From Acanthosepion lycidas (lineage: Eukaryota; Mollusca; Cephalopoda; Sepiida; Sepiidae), in the NCBI GenBank assembly GCA_963932145.1, contig OZ010596.1, positions 86,035,776-86,099,775 on the forward strand: a DNA stretch of 64,000 nt. Reading direction: 5' to 3'. Below, piece by piece: positions 9,801-20,799 of this stretch (the first letter of the stretch is position 1; every line of letters begins with the position of its first letter). The notes beneath the pieces are model-generated. The model was not told the origin of the DNA. It searched no databases and saw only the letters and a program-made list of their open reading frames with translations. Made by a program: the position numbers and the translations under genes.

Positions 9801-10139
9801 CTGGATAACCATTTTGTTCAATATACTGAATGCACAAAAATAAAGACAACAAACATACTTATTTGATAAAGTTATCCAAGAAGGCAATAATAGCAATAAA
9901 ATAGTTATATCACACCAAGTGCACACACATCCAAATCTCAAAAACTAAGTAGAACAAAAGGTTAGTGAGATTTGTGAAACTGGTGTTTACCTTTTAAGAT
10001 ATAATTAATATTTGTTTTGGTATTGCTGCATCCAACCAAGAGAATTGCTTTCAAATGTTAATCAGTCAGCCTCGTTACATGTGCTGATTTTACATACTTT
10101 AGATTTTATAATAAATTCAGGCAAAACATAATTCACTGA

Positions 10140-10481
10140 AGTCGGTCCTTTTTATATACAGTACTCTTCAAACCATTTTAAACACAGCAATGCAAGTTAA
10201 GACATAATTGTTGCAGCAGGCTTGTAATCACTTTTTTTGAAACTTCATTGCAGGCACTTACACAAAAATGCTCAGATATCAAGTTGCAAAAAGTTGCCAA
10301 ATTTTTTATTTCACTGATTTTTCTAAAATTGAAGCTAATGACAGTTTTTTATTGAATAAATTTACTCCTAAGTATTTCAAGATATTGCGTAATTTTGGTA
10401 AATATATCTGTCAAAATGAGATGTCAGTGTTATTTTTATTTTTGCATAATTTAGATGACAATTTATCTATTGCACCCTGTA
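10140..10481 (-). mobile_element. mariner-like 5' region (partner 58498-58640)
   Basis: Read on the minus strand it starts TA-CAGGGTGCAATAGATAAAT and continues TTGTCATCTAAATTATGCAA, TAACACTGACATCTCATTTT and AGATATATTTACCAA. The segment 58498-58640 on the plus strand has the same blocks in the same order and also begins after TA. A TA-bounded CAGGGTGYRATRGATAAATTG end suggests a Tc1/mariner element's 5' UTR. The 110-codon plus-strand frame 10268-10600 crosses it and is therefore not credible as a gene. Confidence 0.5.
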
Positions 10482-10604
10482 TATATTGTACACAAAAGTG
10501 TATAGGAAGTGCTTTAATCGCTATATCATCCACAGTAAATCTATGTTTAGGTTCTTACAAAATTTCACTTTTCTTGGCAGATCTTATATTATCACAATGA
10601 TTAA

Positions 10605-11570
10605 TAGCAAAAATGATAAAAATATAAACGAAAAGAAATTAAATGGAATTGGCTAGACTATATGGTGAAAACATAAAAAATAAAATTAAAATCTTTCAAA
10701 TTTGAGCATCTCCCCCTCTCCTTCATGCGCATCTGTAGTTGCATCAACGTAAACATCACTTTAGTCCAATGAAGTACTAAAGAATGAAATTCATTGCAAA
10801 AATTCTTTTTTCACTTTCTCATTGACTTTCCTATCATTGTTCTGATATATAAAAGTTTGTCATTTTCTCCCAAATATGTCACTTAGCAGCCTCCATAATT
10901 TATCTAGACTTTTCAGTTAGCCTCATCTATATTTGTTAGTGTTTGCAAATTTAAAAATTTTGAAAACTACCAACATTTTTGCTCTTTTTTTATAAATACT
11001 TGTTGCAAGATAAAATCTTTACATTTGCCTTGATAAAGTCTGTGAGGGGACAAAACACATTGGCTAAGATAAATTTTCCTTTTGGCTTTATTTATATTCT
11101 TCTTTTACAGATATATTTTCAGTTATATCTGAAATTTTACACATGTGTGCACACACACACACATATTAACTCTACTTTTCAAATTTCCTTTTTTAAACAG
11201 AAGGAAAAATAATAATAAAAAAAAAAAAATGGTAAAATATAACTTATATTTTTTTTAAATTATATATTTTATTTGTTTAAGTTATAATGTACTTTCCCCC
11301 CCCCCCTTCTAATCTGTAAAAAAGGAAATTTGAAAAATAGACTTAATATATAAATTCTCTTTGATGAGGTGGATAATAAAACTGGCTATTTAAGGGGACT
11401 TATGCCCCCTTTTTCTTCATTTGATAATAATCTTCAGTGTCCTTCAAGTTATACTTTAAGTTTTTGTACCACCAAGAAATTATTGGTTCAAATATTTATT
11501 TTTTCTTTAATTTGACTGACAAAGCTTTAATGTTTTTTTTGTTTTTTTTTCCTATGTATGTACAAATTGT
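10605..11570. other. no recognised feature
   Basis: AT-rich sequence with a short CA run near 11147-11163, A-runs and a C9 run near 11297. I see no gene. Confidence 0.5.
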
Positions 11571-11599
11571 TACTTGATTGAATCCCAGATAGGAAGAAA

Positions 11600-11880
11600 T
11601 TGTCTAAAGTTGATAGTTATTTGTATGGGCTGGTGTCCTTCCTGTTTAGAGATTCTTGATAAATTCCAAAGAATCAGCAATATTATTGGTCCTGACTTGG
11701 CATCTCAGTCACTTTCCTGTGCTTTTTTCTATAAATACTTTCATGGTAATTGTGCATATAAACTTTCTTCTATTGCATCTAGACTCTATGAATTTAAGTA
11801 AGTACTAGATTGGCAACAAGGTCTTCTCAACAGTTTCTTTCCTCACACCTCGCTTGTAGAACTCTTTTAGCTTCTTGCTT
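11600..11880 (+). mobile_element. LINE family A, partial 3' region copy 2
   Basis: Blocks for ILDKFQRISNIIGPDLASQS, FYKYFHGNC, LYEFK and RLATRSS are present with one deletion (the QSLSHH..KVA part is shortened). It stops at CTTTTAGCTTCTTGCTT and is joined at once to endonuclease sequence of a second family A copy, so its own 3' UTR is missing. Confidence 0.75.
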
Positions 11881-11884
11881 CTAT

Positions 11885-13955
11885 TTGCAGATATTCATGT
11901 TCGGTGACTTCAACACCTACCATACCATGTGGCTTAAAGACTCTGTAACTGACCTCGCTGGCATACAAACTCTTAACTTTTCAACCCCTCAGTCCTTAAC
12001 ACAAGTGGTTGACTTTCCTATGCATTTCTCTAGTAACCTTGACAGTAAGGCTTCTCTTCTTGATCTCTGTTTTACCTCCATCACCAACTCCTGTCATGTC
12101 ATACATGGCTCTGCCCTCTTGGCAACTCTGATCATGCTGTAGTGGCTGTTAACATCTCCTTCTACTCCTCCCCCAGCAAAGAACCTCCTACTAACAGAAT
12201 ATATTTCTGTTATCAACATACAGACTGGGACTTGTTCCGCAATTTCCTTCGCAATGTCCCCTGGAATGTGGTTTTTAATCTCCCTGTTCAAAAATGCATG
12301 TCTGTCTCCACCTGCATAAAAGCTGGAATGGTGGCTTTTATCTTGACAAGAAAATATAAAGTTAAATTGGGCTCCTCTCTTTGGTTCCCAGCTGCTTGCT
12401 CAGCTGCTATTGCCCATAGAAATCACTTCTGTCTGTACTGAAGTGACACGTCTGATCGCAACAGACGTTTCTTTGTCTCTGCTCATAATGGATACAAGCA
12501 TGTCCTCAATGAAGCAAAGCTACCATTTGCTGTAAAAATGAAACAACATATTGCATTTTGCAAGTTTGGTTCTTGGCAGCTCTGCAAGAGTGTGCTGAAC
12601 AATAGCAAATCCACAATATCTCTTCTATTCAATCAATTTCAGGTACTGATTTCCTCAGCTGATAAGGCTGAATGTTTTGCTCAGAAATTCTTATCGAATT
12701 CAACCCTCAACTCATCTGGAGTACCCACACTTGATTCCCCCCCCCCCTAGAAATGAGGCTCAGTTGAGTGACATAAACATAACCTCATCAATGGTTTTGG
12801 ACATCATCTCTAAATTAGACTTTCCAGTCTGTTGGAAATCCACATCTGTTGAAGTCTAGTAATCCTTCTGACCCAAATCATTCCTGTCAAACCGTGAAAT
12901 AAAGGTTGTCCTAAATGGGTTTTCCTTCAGTTCCTTTCACATGAACGTTGGTGTTCCCCAAGGCTCTATCCGGGGTCCTACACTGTTTCTGATCTTCATC
13001 AATGATCTTCCAGATATTATCAACTCCCAAGTTGGCATCTACGCTAATGACACTACTATTTACACTTGTCTCAATAGTAAACCTGGCATCATTGACAAAA
13101 CTAACCTGACCGTAGGCCTTTAGAAGTACCTTCAATCTGTGGTTGACTGGGACAGGAAATGGCTTGTAAACTTTAATGTCTCTAAAATGAAACTGCTCTC
13201 ATTTACCCACCATAGAGAACCCTCCCTGCCTCCCATCAGGATGACTGATTCCCAACTTCATGAGAGTGCCTCTGCGCCTGCTTCATCTCACTCTGTCCAC
13301 TGACCCGAAGTGGAACAACTACATTGAATCTATAGCTTCATTTACCGCAAGGAAAGTTGGTTCTCTGTGTTGTGCCAAAAGGTTTTTCTCGCCTGAGTCC
13401 ATCCTTCAAATCGACCATTCGTCCTTGCATGGAATACTGGTACTCCCGCTATTCATCTTGGGGTCCTAGACAAAATCCAGAGATGGATATGCATCGTGGT
13501 TGGTTCTAATCTGGCATACCATCTGCAGTCGCTATCCCACAGACATGCTGTTGCTTCCCTCTGTCTTTTCTAAAAGTACTTTCATGGCAGCAGCTCTAAC
13601 GAGTTACTTTCAGTGGTTCCCAAACTGTATGAATTTAAGTGTGCTACTAGGTTGGCATCTTGGTTCTACCCTTTCACTGTCAAAATGGCTAAATGTAGCT
13701 ATCTCTTCTACTTTACACCTCCCATCAATGGAACTCCCTTCCTTTTACTTGCTTCCCTGATAGCTATAATCTTCAAATATTCAAATGTAATGTTAATCGA
13801 TATCTTCTGATGCCTTGACCTTGATCCCTGTCCTTTTTATCCTTTTCCCAAACATGCCTCTTTACTCTTAATCTCACTTTATGTAACCTCTTGCATGATG
13901 GTGTCACTCCTGCCTTGCCTGGGGTGATTTTCTTTAAAAAAAAAAAAATTATAAG
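11885..13955 (+). mobile_element. LINE family A, longest copy (EN piece, RT piece, C-terminus, poly-A)
   Basis: A jockey/CR1-like non-LTR retrotransposon, decayed. It opens inside the apurinic-type endonuclease (FGDFNTYHTMW near 11900; LLDLCFTS near 12055; the SDHA motif near 12120 is frame-broken). A linker follows with SPSKEPPTNR, ISKLDFPVCWKS near 12820, then a deletion removes RT motifs 1-4. RT resumes with VGVPQGSIRGPTLFLIFIND at about 12945-13005. The catalytic FADD box reads IYANDT near 13043, so the second Asp pair is broken. The C-terminal region (FFSPESILQI, CLFYK-like, LQIFKCNVNRY) runs to about 13810, and the 3' UTR ends TTGCCTGGGGTGATTTTCTT plus A12. Several frameshifts; inactive. 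Confidence 0.88.
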
Positions 13956-14110
13956 TTTGATCTTCAAAAATTTAAATGTGATGTCAATCATTATCTTCTG
14001 TCCTCTTAATTAATGTTCTTTTTATTGATCTTTCTCTTTAATGTTTTTCTTTTTATATTATTTCACACTCAGTTTTCTTTTTGTCCCTTCTCACCCAAAG
14101 TTATATTTTA
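13955..14110 (+). mobile_element. LINE family A, 3' terminal fragment
   Basis: Right after the poly-A of the preceding copy comes GATCTTCAAAAATTTAAATG, TCAATCATTATCTTCTGTCC and 3' UTR-like text, a second small family A fragment in the same orientation. No RT sequence. Confidence 0.7.
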
Positions 14111-14550
14111 AATTTACTTGCTATTGAATACAAATGTGTCATGTATGAACCTATTTCAAACTACATGTAGGTATTTACCCTTTTGAAGGTCCTGTTTAAG
14201 GAGGTGGGGGGGTGCTCATGTGGGCATGAGATTAGTTTGAAAATTTTCTCAGTTTCATTTGGTGCATTCCTCTTGGGATGCTTCAGGGATCAACCTATAC
14301 CCTAACTATTTAAGTACAGTGTAAGAAGTGCTGTTTGGTGGGATAACTATAGTTATTTTTACCCTGATTGGGGACAAAGTTTTTAATTACATATAAGGGA
14401 TATATATTTTAAAATAGAAGTTACAAGAATTTACAGCACTTAAAGGACAAAAATATTAAATTTTTCAAATTTTAAACATTTTAAAATAATATCCCTTATG
14501 GTGAAAGATATTGTTCAATGTGAATTCTTTTAAAAGAAAATTATTTTTAT
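14111..14550. other. no recognised feature
   Basis: AT-rich; a G-rich patch (GGAGGTGGGGGGGTG) lies near 14200. No gene. Confidence 0.5.
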
Positions 14551-14552
14551 TT

Positions 14553-14555
<3 letters not shown>

Positions 14556-14587
<32 letters not shown>
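14556..14587. repeat. (CA)n microsatellite
   Basis: About 15 CA units. Confidence 0.95.
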
Positions 14588-14592
<5 letters not shown>

Positions 14593-14599
14593 TAGTGCT

Positions 14600-15182
14600 G
14601 GCTAATTTTGAGGTGCCATGTTGCCAATTATTCTCTCTAGAATCTATCTTACATATTTATAAGTCTACCATTCATCCATGCTTAGAATACTGTTGTCACA
14701 TATGGTCATGTGCACCTGATATATATTTAGAGATTCTTGTTTAAAATCCAAAGTATCAGCAATATTATTCACTTCACTCACTTTCCCGCCACCATAAAGT
14801 TGCTCTCCAGTGTTTTTTCTGTAGTTTCAGAGTAATTGTTCAGGTCAGCTCTTTGCTATGGTACCTATACTTTATGAATTTAAGCGCAGTACTAGATTGG
14901 CAGCAAGGTCTCATCAGTGGCTAGATATAACCATAAGTTCTATGCTGTTTCTTTTCTCAAACTTCTCGCTTATGGAAATCTCTTCTGGTTCCATGCTTTC
15001 TTGTCAACTTTGATCTTCAAAAATTTAAATGCAATGTCAATCACTATCTACTGTCCTCCAGATTACTCTTTCTGTTCTTGCTCCTTAATGTTTCTGTTTT
15101 CTAATTCTTCCACTCTCAGTAACCCCTTCTGTCTTAGTGGCTTTACTACCTTGCTTAGGGTGAATTCAATTAAGAAAAAAAT
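14600..15182 (+). mobile_element. LINE family A, 3' end copy
   Basis: Encodes LESILHIYKSTIHPCLEYCC and WSCAPDIYLEIL (14636-14740), then after frameshifts LYEFKRS, RLAARSH, LWKSLLVPC and LQKFKCNVNHYLL. The 3' UTR ends TACCTTGCTTAGGGTGAATT and AATTAAGAAAAAA. The start after RT motif 5 marks a 5' truncation. Confidence 0.85.
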
Positions 15183-15734
15183 GATTTATGATATTTATGA
15201 TCATTAAGGGATATACCCAATGGTGGTAACTGTAGAAAAATAATTTTTTGTAGCGGAAAACTTGCTCTATCCAATGGTGTTATTCTACTCCTTGTATCTG
15301 CTGTGGATTTTTGTGAAAATAAACAGGAGGTATTATTTTCAAAGCATCACTTGTGTATACAATTTGGAAAAGTTTCTGTTCACTAAACATAGCTAAATCA
15401 CTTCACATAGAGCCCTCATATTTGGCATGTATATTTATTGAGCCAAGGGGAAAATTATAAAAAAGAAAACAAAATTGTCCCTCGTCATGGGGAAAGTGGG
15501 GATCATTTTGGTAGTGGTTTCTAATTTTAATTACCAGGCAGCTATGTTTGTATAAGATGTAATTAATCTTGTGGAAACTCAGTTTCCAAAGTTCAAATGG
15601 AAAAAGTAATTATTTTTTACTAAAATAATTACATTTTAGCTTAGCATTATTGCTGATAGGAAATAATTACGGTGCATTATTGTTTCATTAGGACAACAAT
15701 CTGAATAAAAACAAGTGTTTTAAAGCTTATAAAT
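15183..15734. other. no recognised feature
   Basis: AT-rich, no coding or repeat boundary recognised. Confidence 0.5.
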
Positions 15735-15736
15735 AA

Positions 15737-15813
15737 TTAGGTTGGTGCAAAAATATCGTTTTTTGACGTAAAAAAATGCGTCAAAAAACGATATTATTTT
15801 TGCACCAACCTAA
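15737..15813. mobile_element. 80-bp-class mariner MITE (copy 2)
   Basis: Ends TTAGGTTGGTGCAAAAATA and the complement; inner arms TCGTTTTTTGACGT/GCGTCAAAAAACGA with a small loop. TA follows the right end; the left flank is TAA, so the duplication is imperfect. The left arm has lost three bases relative to the right arm. Confidence 0.9.
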
Positions 15814-15967
15814 TACTTTTAATGAATATAAAAAATAAAAAAAATATTTCTCTAGAAAACACCATAAAATTTTTCATTGAACAATATTAGTTATGCAAGA
15901 TAATATCTATACAAAAGTTATAATTGTTAATTTTTATTTTATTTGTGATGTGTATCTATTCTTTCTA

Positions 15968-16187
15968 TTGGGTTGGTGCATAATTATCAGGCATTTTTAT
16001 AGGCGAGTTATTTGTTAATAAAAATTGCTGTTTCGTTTACTTTTTTAATAACAATATTTTATTTTCAAGTTATAAAAATGTGTCAATAAAAAATGTTATT
16101 GCTGAATTATCTTTTTTTTTTTTTTTTTTTTTTTTCTTTTTATAAAAATATTGTTTAAAAACGCCTGATAATTATGCACCAACCAAA
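15968..16187. mobile_element. 220-bp mariner-type MITE of a second family
   Basis: Ends TTGGGTTGGTGCATAATTAT...CAGGC and GCCTGATAATTATGCACCAA-CCAAA form about 28-bp inverted repeats, flanked by TA on both sides (15966-15967, 16188-16189). The inside is AT-rich with a T-run of more than 20 bases near 16112-16135 and inner inverted ATAAAAA stretches. The TIR resembles irritans-group mariner ends but differs from the 80-bp family after GGTTGGTGCA. Confidence 0.88.
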
Positions 16188-16783
16188 TAGTAACGATTTT
16201 GTATGAGACTATAATTTCTCTTTTAACATGTTGACTGCCATGTCACTATACATTGGTAAAATGGCATTTAAGTTTATACCATTAGGTTACTTGTTAGTTT
16301 TCTGGGTTTTATTTTTTTTTTTTTAATTTAAAAAAAATGTTTTTTTTTTTTTTTTTTTCGTGTATGTATGTGTGGACTATGGTTTTCTTTGAGTGTACAA
16401 TCTTTCTAAAAAGGTGAATGGAGGTCTACATTAGCTCTTTTTTGACAGTGTTTGTTACTATTGTAAAACGGAAAAAATTATGACATATAATACAGACTGT
16501 ACCTGTTCAAATTCTTTTTGTCTAATTCCTATGTAGGCTCATATACTAAAACCAATCTTGCTCTAACATTCACTGTTAGTTATGCAAGCAGATACTTATA
16601 AGTTGTGGCCTTGTGTCAGACTTTATTAAGCTTTGTCAATATTTAGAAAAGGTCATCTGTTTTCGGCGTTTTGTGTTTATATAAATTCAATTTTTCAAAA
16701 ATTCTGTTTCAACAATTTTCTTTGTATTTTTGGGATACGAATAATATTGAAGATTGGTTAAAGAATACAGTTTTATACAGAAG
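16188..16783. other. no recognised feature
   Basis: AT-rich with T-runs at about 16311-16323 and 16340-16358. No gene seen. Confidence 0.5.
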
Positions 16784-16785
16784 TA

Positions 16786-16865
16786 TTAGGTTGGAGCAAA
16801 AATAATGTCGTTTTTTGATGTATTAACATGTGTGAGAAAACGACATTATTTTTGCACCAACCTAA
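16786..16865. mobile_element. 80-bp mariner MITE (copy 3, hybrid arms)
   Basis: TA-flanked (16784-16785, 16866-16867). The left arm reads GTCGTTTTTTGATGT, of the TTTTTGAYGT type, while the right arm complements to GTCGTTTTCTCACACATGT, the CTCACAT type of copies 1 and 5. The outer 27 bp still pair. The left TIR has one change (GGAGC for GGTGC). Confidence 0.92.
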
Positions 16866-16935
16866 TAGATGAGAAAAATTGTTTAAAATTAGAAATTGTT
16901 GCTATTCCTAATGACAATCTTTTTTTGCTCATTAG

Positions 16936-17058
16936 CATTTGATGCACTTTAATCATAACAAGAACATGGAAGGCCTAATTGCCAAAAACAGGATCACAAA
17001 TCGTCTGAAAGCGGCAAGTACTATGACAGCTACAAGAAGTAATTTCACCAAGCTGTAG
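16936..17058 (+). CDS. possible small terminal exon, unrecognised
   Basis: A 41-codon open block ending in TAG follows a pyrimidine-rich tract and a CTCATTAG acceptor-like site. It reads HLMHFNHNKNMEGLIAKNRI then TNRLKAASTMTATRSNFTKL. Composition is less AT-rich and more evenly coded than the surroundings, and basic/polar residues dominate. I do not recognise the sequence. No donor-bearing upstream exon is visible. It may equally be chance or decayed transposon sequence. Confidence 0.18.
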   Translation, partial: HLMHFNHNKNMEGLIAKNRITNRLKAASTMTATRSNFTKL

Positions 17059-17855
17059 TTAAGTGAGTTTTTAGGAACTCTGAAAATGCATCAAATTTTG
17101 CTGGTAACTAATCCCTTTCATTTTCAGCTTTGCTCAATCTTTCTATCCTTACAACCCTTGAGTTTGCAGCTGTGAAAACTGATTTTTATAATAAGCCAGA
17201 ATGCAAAGCAATGGATTATTATTTGATAAAGTTTGTGGTTATTCATTATTATTTTTTAATAGCATAGACAGTAAAATCTTGAAGTGAGGACTTCAAAGCA
17301 ACCACTCAGTTTTCATAAGTAGGGAAAGAAGGAAAAGAAAAAAGTAAATAAAAACTTTGAGGAGCAAGTTCCATTCAGTGGGAAAGTTGAGAATTCCGGT
17401 TGAGGGCCTATATAGTCAAGCTGCATTTTAAAATAATCAGTCAGAAGTTGTCTTGGTGGTAGTGACAAGGTCCATCATAATATAGAGATGGGCAGAGGAA
17501 CAGTAGATGTTGGTCAGCATTCAGTCCAGTCAGATGCTGTCCATAGAGATGTAGAGAATGTTGAAGTCTGAGGTGGGCAGAGAGTCAGTTCTCACTATAT
17601 AAAGAGAAGGTCCGGTCTGTTAGTTTGTTTTGAGAGTAGACTGAAGTAGCTACAAACATGCTCCAAGTGTCATGAACAGGATTTCGATTTTCTTTTCTCA
17701 CTGTGGTCACATTTCAATTTGCGTTCCTTTTTTGAATGTACATCAGGCTCTTCCCAAATTTTTATTTACATCAACACAGATAGAATTGAGATTCCTCATG
17801 AAGTGAAGCTGTCTAGTTGATGAGAAAACTGCCTGAGGGCCACAGTCGTGCATTG
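17059..17855. other. unassigned, slightly GC-richer; TATATAAAG at about 17596
   Basis: Sequence near 17440-17660 is less AT-rich than its surroundings and includes TATATAAAGAGAAGG. This could be a promoter or an LTR piece, but there is no paired LTR or transcript evidence. Confidence 0.25.
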
Positions 17856-17859
17856 ATAC

Positions 17860-17990
17860 CAACACGCTCATTTTGATTGTTATACTCACAACATTTCAGC
17901 TACTGTACCATCCAACCTTCATCGGCTGTCAGTCATTATATTCTGGAATTTTGAACTGAACCCTTTATTCAATCTACTGGAGTAAATTTT
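17860..17990 (-). mobile_element. Penelope-like tail module
   Basis: On the minus strand: AATAAAGGGTTCAGTTCAAA, ATTCCAGAATATAATGACTG, CCGATGAAGGTTGG and AGCTGAAATGTTGTGAGTAT, the same order as the module at 38-312. Spacer sequences differ. Confidence 0.5.
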
Positions 17991-18710
17991 CCATACTTAG
18001 GGGAGATAATTAATATCAGTTAATAACACTCACTGGTCTTATTTACTTTTGTCCTTTTCAAATATCTATGCCACCTAGTTTTAATTAAAACTTGTCTGGT
18101 TCCTGTAGTGTTGCAGCTCGACCAGACACCAGGTTTGTTTGCAGGGTGCAGCTTTTTTCCAGTCAAATGTTTGTAGCTTAATACAAGGAAAATAGTTCTT
18201 TGGATGGATTATTACACCCCAAAAAAGCATGAGATGAAATTGTAGCAGTCTGCAAATTTTATTCAGTTGCAACCTTCCCATAGGGGCTGGTTTGTGGGGG
18301 TTGTGAATCATTTAACCAGCGTGTTCCTTAGTGGTGGGTGAGAGGTCCTCTTGTTTAGGTTGCTAGGAACCACTATCTTTTCGAGAAAAACCTTTGTCCT
18401 GTCAGCTTTTTTTTCTAAAAAAAAAAAAAAAAAAAAAAAAAAGTCGCTCATTAAAGAACCCAGGATCTGTTGATCTGGTTTTTAGTCCCGCTGACCTTAT
18501 TTGTCAAGATGATAATTGTCAAAATGATTTCTGTAACATCCTGCATATGTGTCTTTAACAACATATCAGCTGACAAGTAATATTGATACATCTCTTGGCA
18601 TTTGTGTGTTCAATGCTTAGGTCTGGTAGTGCTGAAAATTTGGATACACTGGTTCAATAGAAGAAATGAACAAGTAACATAAGGATGAATCAAATTTTTG
18701 TGTATTAACT
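17991..18710. other. no recognised feature; poly-A run
   Basis: A-run at about 18418-18442. A 76-codon minus-strand frame (18081-18311) has no recognisable motif. Confidence 0.45.
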
Positions 18711-18714
18711 GATA

Positions 18715-18850
18715 TGGATTGAATAAAGGGTTTGGTCCAAAATTCTAAAAAAGGTTACAAAATATGACAACAAAACTCTGAAGAAATCAGGAGGGTACAA
18801 AGGCCAAAATATATGACAATAAAAACAAAATCTATTTTGTCTAGAAATTT
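18715..18850 (+). mobile_element. Penelope-like tail module, diverged
   Basis: GAATAAAGGGTTTGGTCCAA, then CTGAAGAAATCAGGAGGGTA and AGGCCAAAATATATGACAAT keep the module order with changed core bases. Confidence 0.4.
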
Positions 18851-19284
18851 TTTTTTTTTTTTTTTTTAACTGATGACAGAAAGCTTTCCATTAAATTTTA
18901 TCACATCTATATCATATAGGGGGTTTGATCTCTGAGGTTGGTCCTGGATATTGATTTTTCTGTTTGAAAAATTCACTTTCAGTCGATGACTCATCTAGAG
19001 TAGTTGACAATGAGGCAAGTGTCTGACTACTACTTTCTTCTGTGAAATTGTTTGAGATTCATGAAGTTTGACAAAATAGGGAAGGTTCTGACTGATCAGG
19101 GCAGTGAGCCAAATATGGGACACATACAGTTGATTATCTTCTATCAGGATACTTGATATTGGCAAAAGTTGTATTGCTATCAATCAGTTCAACTTTATCT
19201 ACTAAGTAGTTGCTCTTGCTAGTACAAATTGGCTTAAAAGTACTGATTCAGGTCTCATTAACCAAGAAGCTTAATAAACTGATA

Positions 19285-19650
19285 AAGTTGACCACTGGCC
19301 TTGAAAGTAGTGTACTTTTTGTCTGATTGTTCTATTTTAACTTGGCAATAGGCACTTTTTAAGTCGAAGGTTGAAAACTACTTGTATTTGGCAAGCTTTG
19401 TAACTAGATCATCAATCCTCGGCAATGGGTATGCATCGCGTTCAGTGTATATATTTATTGTTTGTGAATAATCCACACATAATCTATTCTTGTGCCTTCT
19501 GGGTTCATCTTTAACAGCAATGATTTGGGTATGCCTTGGTGAAATACTTGGTTTGATAATTTTGTTAGCTAAAAGTTATTTATCTCCATATCAATAAATT
19601 TATAGTCTTCTTGACTAAAGTGTTTAGATTTCATAGCTATCAGTTTGAAT
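19285..19650 (-). mobile_element. Ty3/gypsy reverse transcriptase fragment, broken
   Basis: Minus-strand translation gives AMKSKHFSQEDYKFI near 19630, PSISPRHTQIIAVKD near 19540, RLCVDYSQTINIYTERDAYP near 19490-19430, PRIDDLVTKLAKYK, an in-frame stop (19377), then FSTFDLKSAYCQVKI at about 19375-19330. These are the fingers and first palm motifs of a Ty3/gypsy-type LTR retrotransposon RT. The motif holding the first catalytic Asp is FDLKSAY. The YxDD region, RNase H, integrase and LTRs are not recognisable. Frameshift near 19570. Confidence 0.85.
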
Positions 19651-20575
19651 AGAGATGTAATATTTGGGATCAATATGGATGTCTCCATATCTGTAGCCTC
19701 TAAATCATAACATGTTCATGTATTTCTTATAACCAGTTCAGGAAGATGACCGCCATATTTGAAAATAAGTTTCTGGTGCTGACACTGAAAATCCCTCCCC
19801 AGCGCCACAGCACAGCACAAGTCTTTCATAATACTCAGCTCAGGCGAATGGCCGAATATAGTCTATCATTAAGTTTGAGAAGAACAACAAATCCTCTATA
19901 TTGACACCTTAGACTTTTTTTTGCGTAAAATTACCTGTTTTGATGAAGGAATACATTTTTAATTTTAAAGAATAAACTCTGTTTTGCAAATGAATCTTTC
20001 AGAATTAAGACTCGAGTAAGGCATTAAATATTTTTCCTTTTACAGCTATAATCATCACAGAATACTGAGAGTCCACCTGGCACTTCTTCTTTACTTACTG
20101 CTATATTGGTAGAGAACATGGTAGCACTTGCGGCATTTGTTACTAAAGACCACATGCTCTAGTCCTTTTTTATTCCATTAGTTTGGATAAATATTGCCAG
20201 ATATTAAATAAATGTATAGGAAATCTTTTACTGTGCTTCTCAAACTACTACATGTCTCGTGTTGAAAACAAGGTATTTAACACAAGAAAAATTAAATTAA
20301 AAAAAACCCCAAAAAACGCAGTTTCTTGTCTGTCATATTTAACGAAACTTGTATAAAAACAAATACACAATTATTAAATTACATGACCCAGCAGCCAACA
20401 AAGAAATTGACACCACACACATGTGTGTGTAATATATATATACACTCTCGACTTTCTTGTCGAATTCAACGTATGAGGGTCAAGCATATCAATTCCTAGG
20501 AAACCGACACCCCGATAACAGCACATGAGATTTGATTATAGTGGTGAAGGTTTCATGCAGGGCCATCCACACTTT
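19651..20575. other. unassigned, may include further decayed gypsy sequence
   Basis: Lies upstream of the minus-strand RT, where protease/gag would be expected. I could not identify either. A CCCCAAAAAACGC patch lies near 20310. Confidence 0.4.
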
Positions 20576-20719
20576 TTGAAGGGCCAAATACAGAAATACA
20601 GAGACCTGGTGTGCTATGTGCCACAAGGTCCCCAAACGACCCTCCGCAGGTTTTGAATTCAGAGTTGTCCTTCTCCTAGACCAGTTGCCATCCAAGGCTA
20701 TAGAACTCGGTCTGTCCTG

Positions 20720-20720
<1 letters not shown>
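20576..20720 (-). mobile_element. SINE family C fragment
   Basis: GTGCCACAAGGTCCCCAAAC, TTTTGAATTCAGAGTTGTCC and ACCAGTTGCCATCCAAGG match the family C body at 691-900 and 24150-24440 (read on the minus strand). The head is replaced by a TA microsatellite. Confidence 0.6.

Positions 20721-20776
<56 letters not shown>
20721..20776. repeat. (TA)n microsatellite
   Basis: About 26 TA units. Confidence 0.95.
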
Positions 20777-20779
<3 letters not shown>

Positions 20780-20799
20780 ATGATAGGATGAAGAACAAA

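Noticed and set aside
10268-10600. 110-codon plus-strand frame without stops
   Set aside because: It runs across the end of a mariner-like repeat on the opposite strand that recurs at 58.5 kb, and no family is recognisable.
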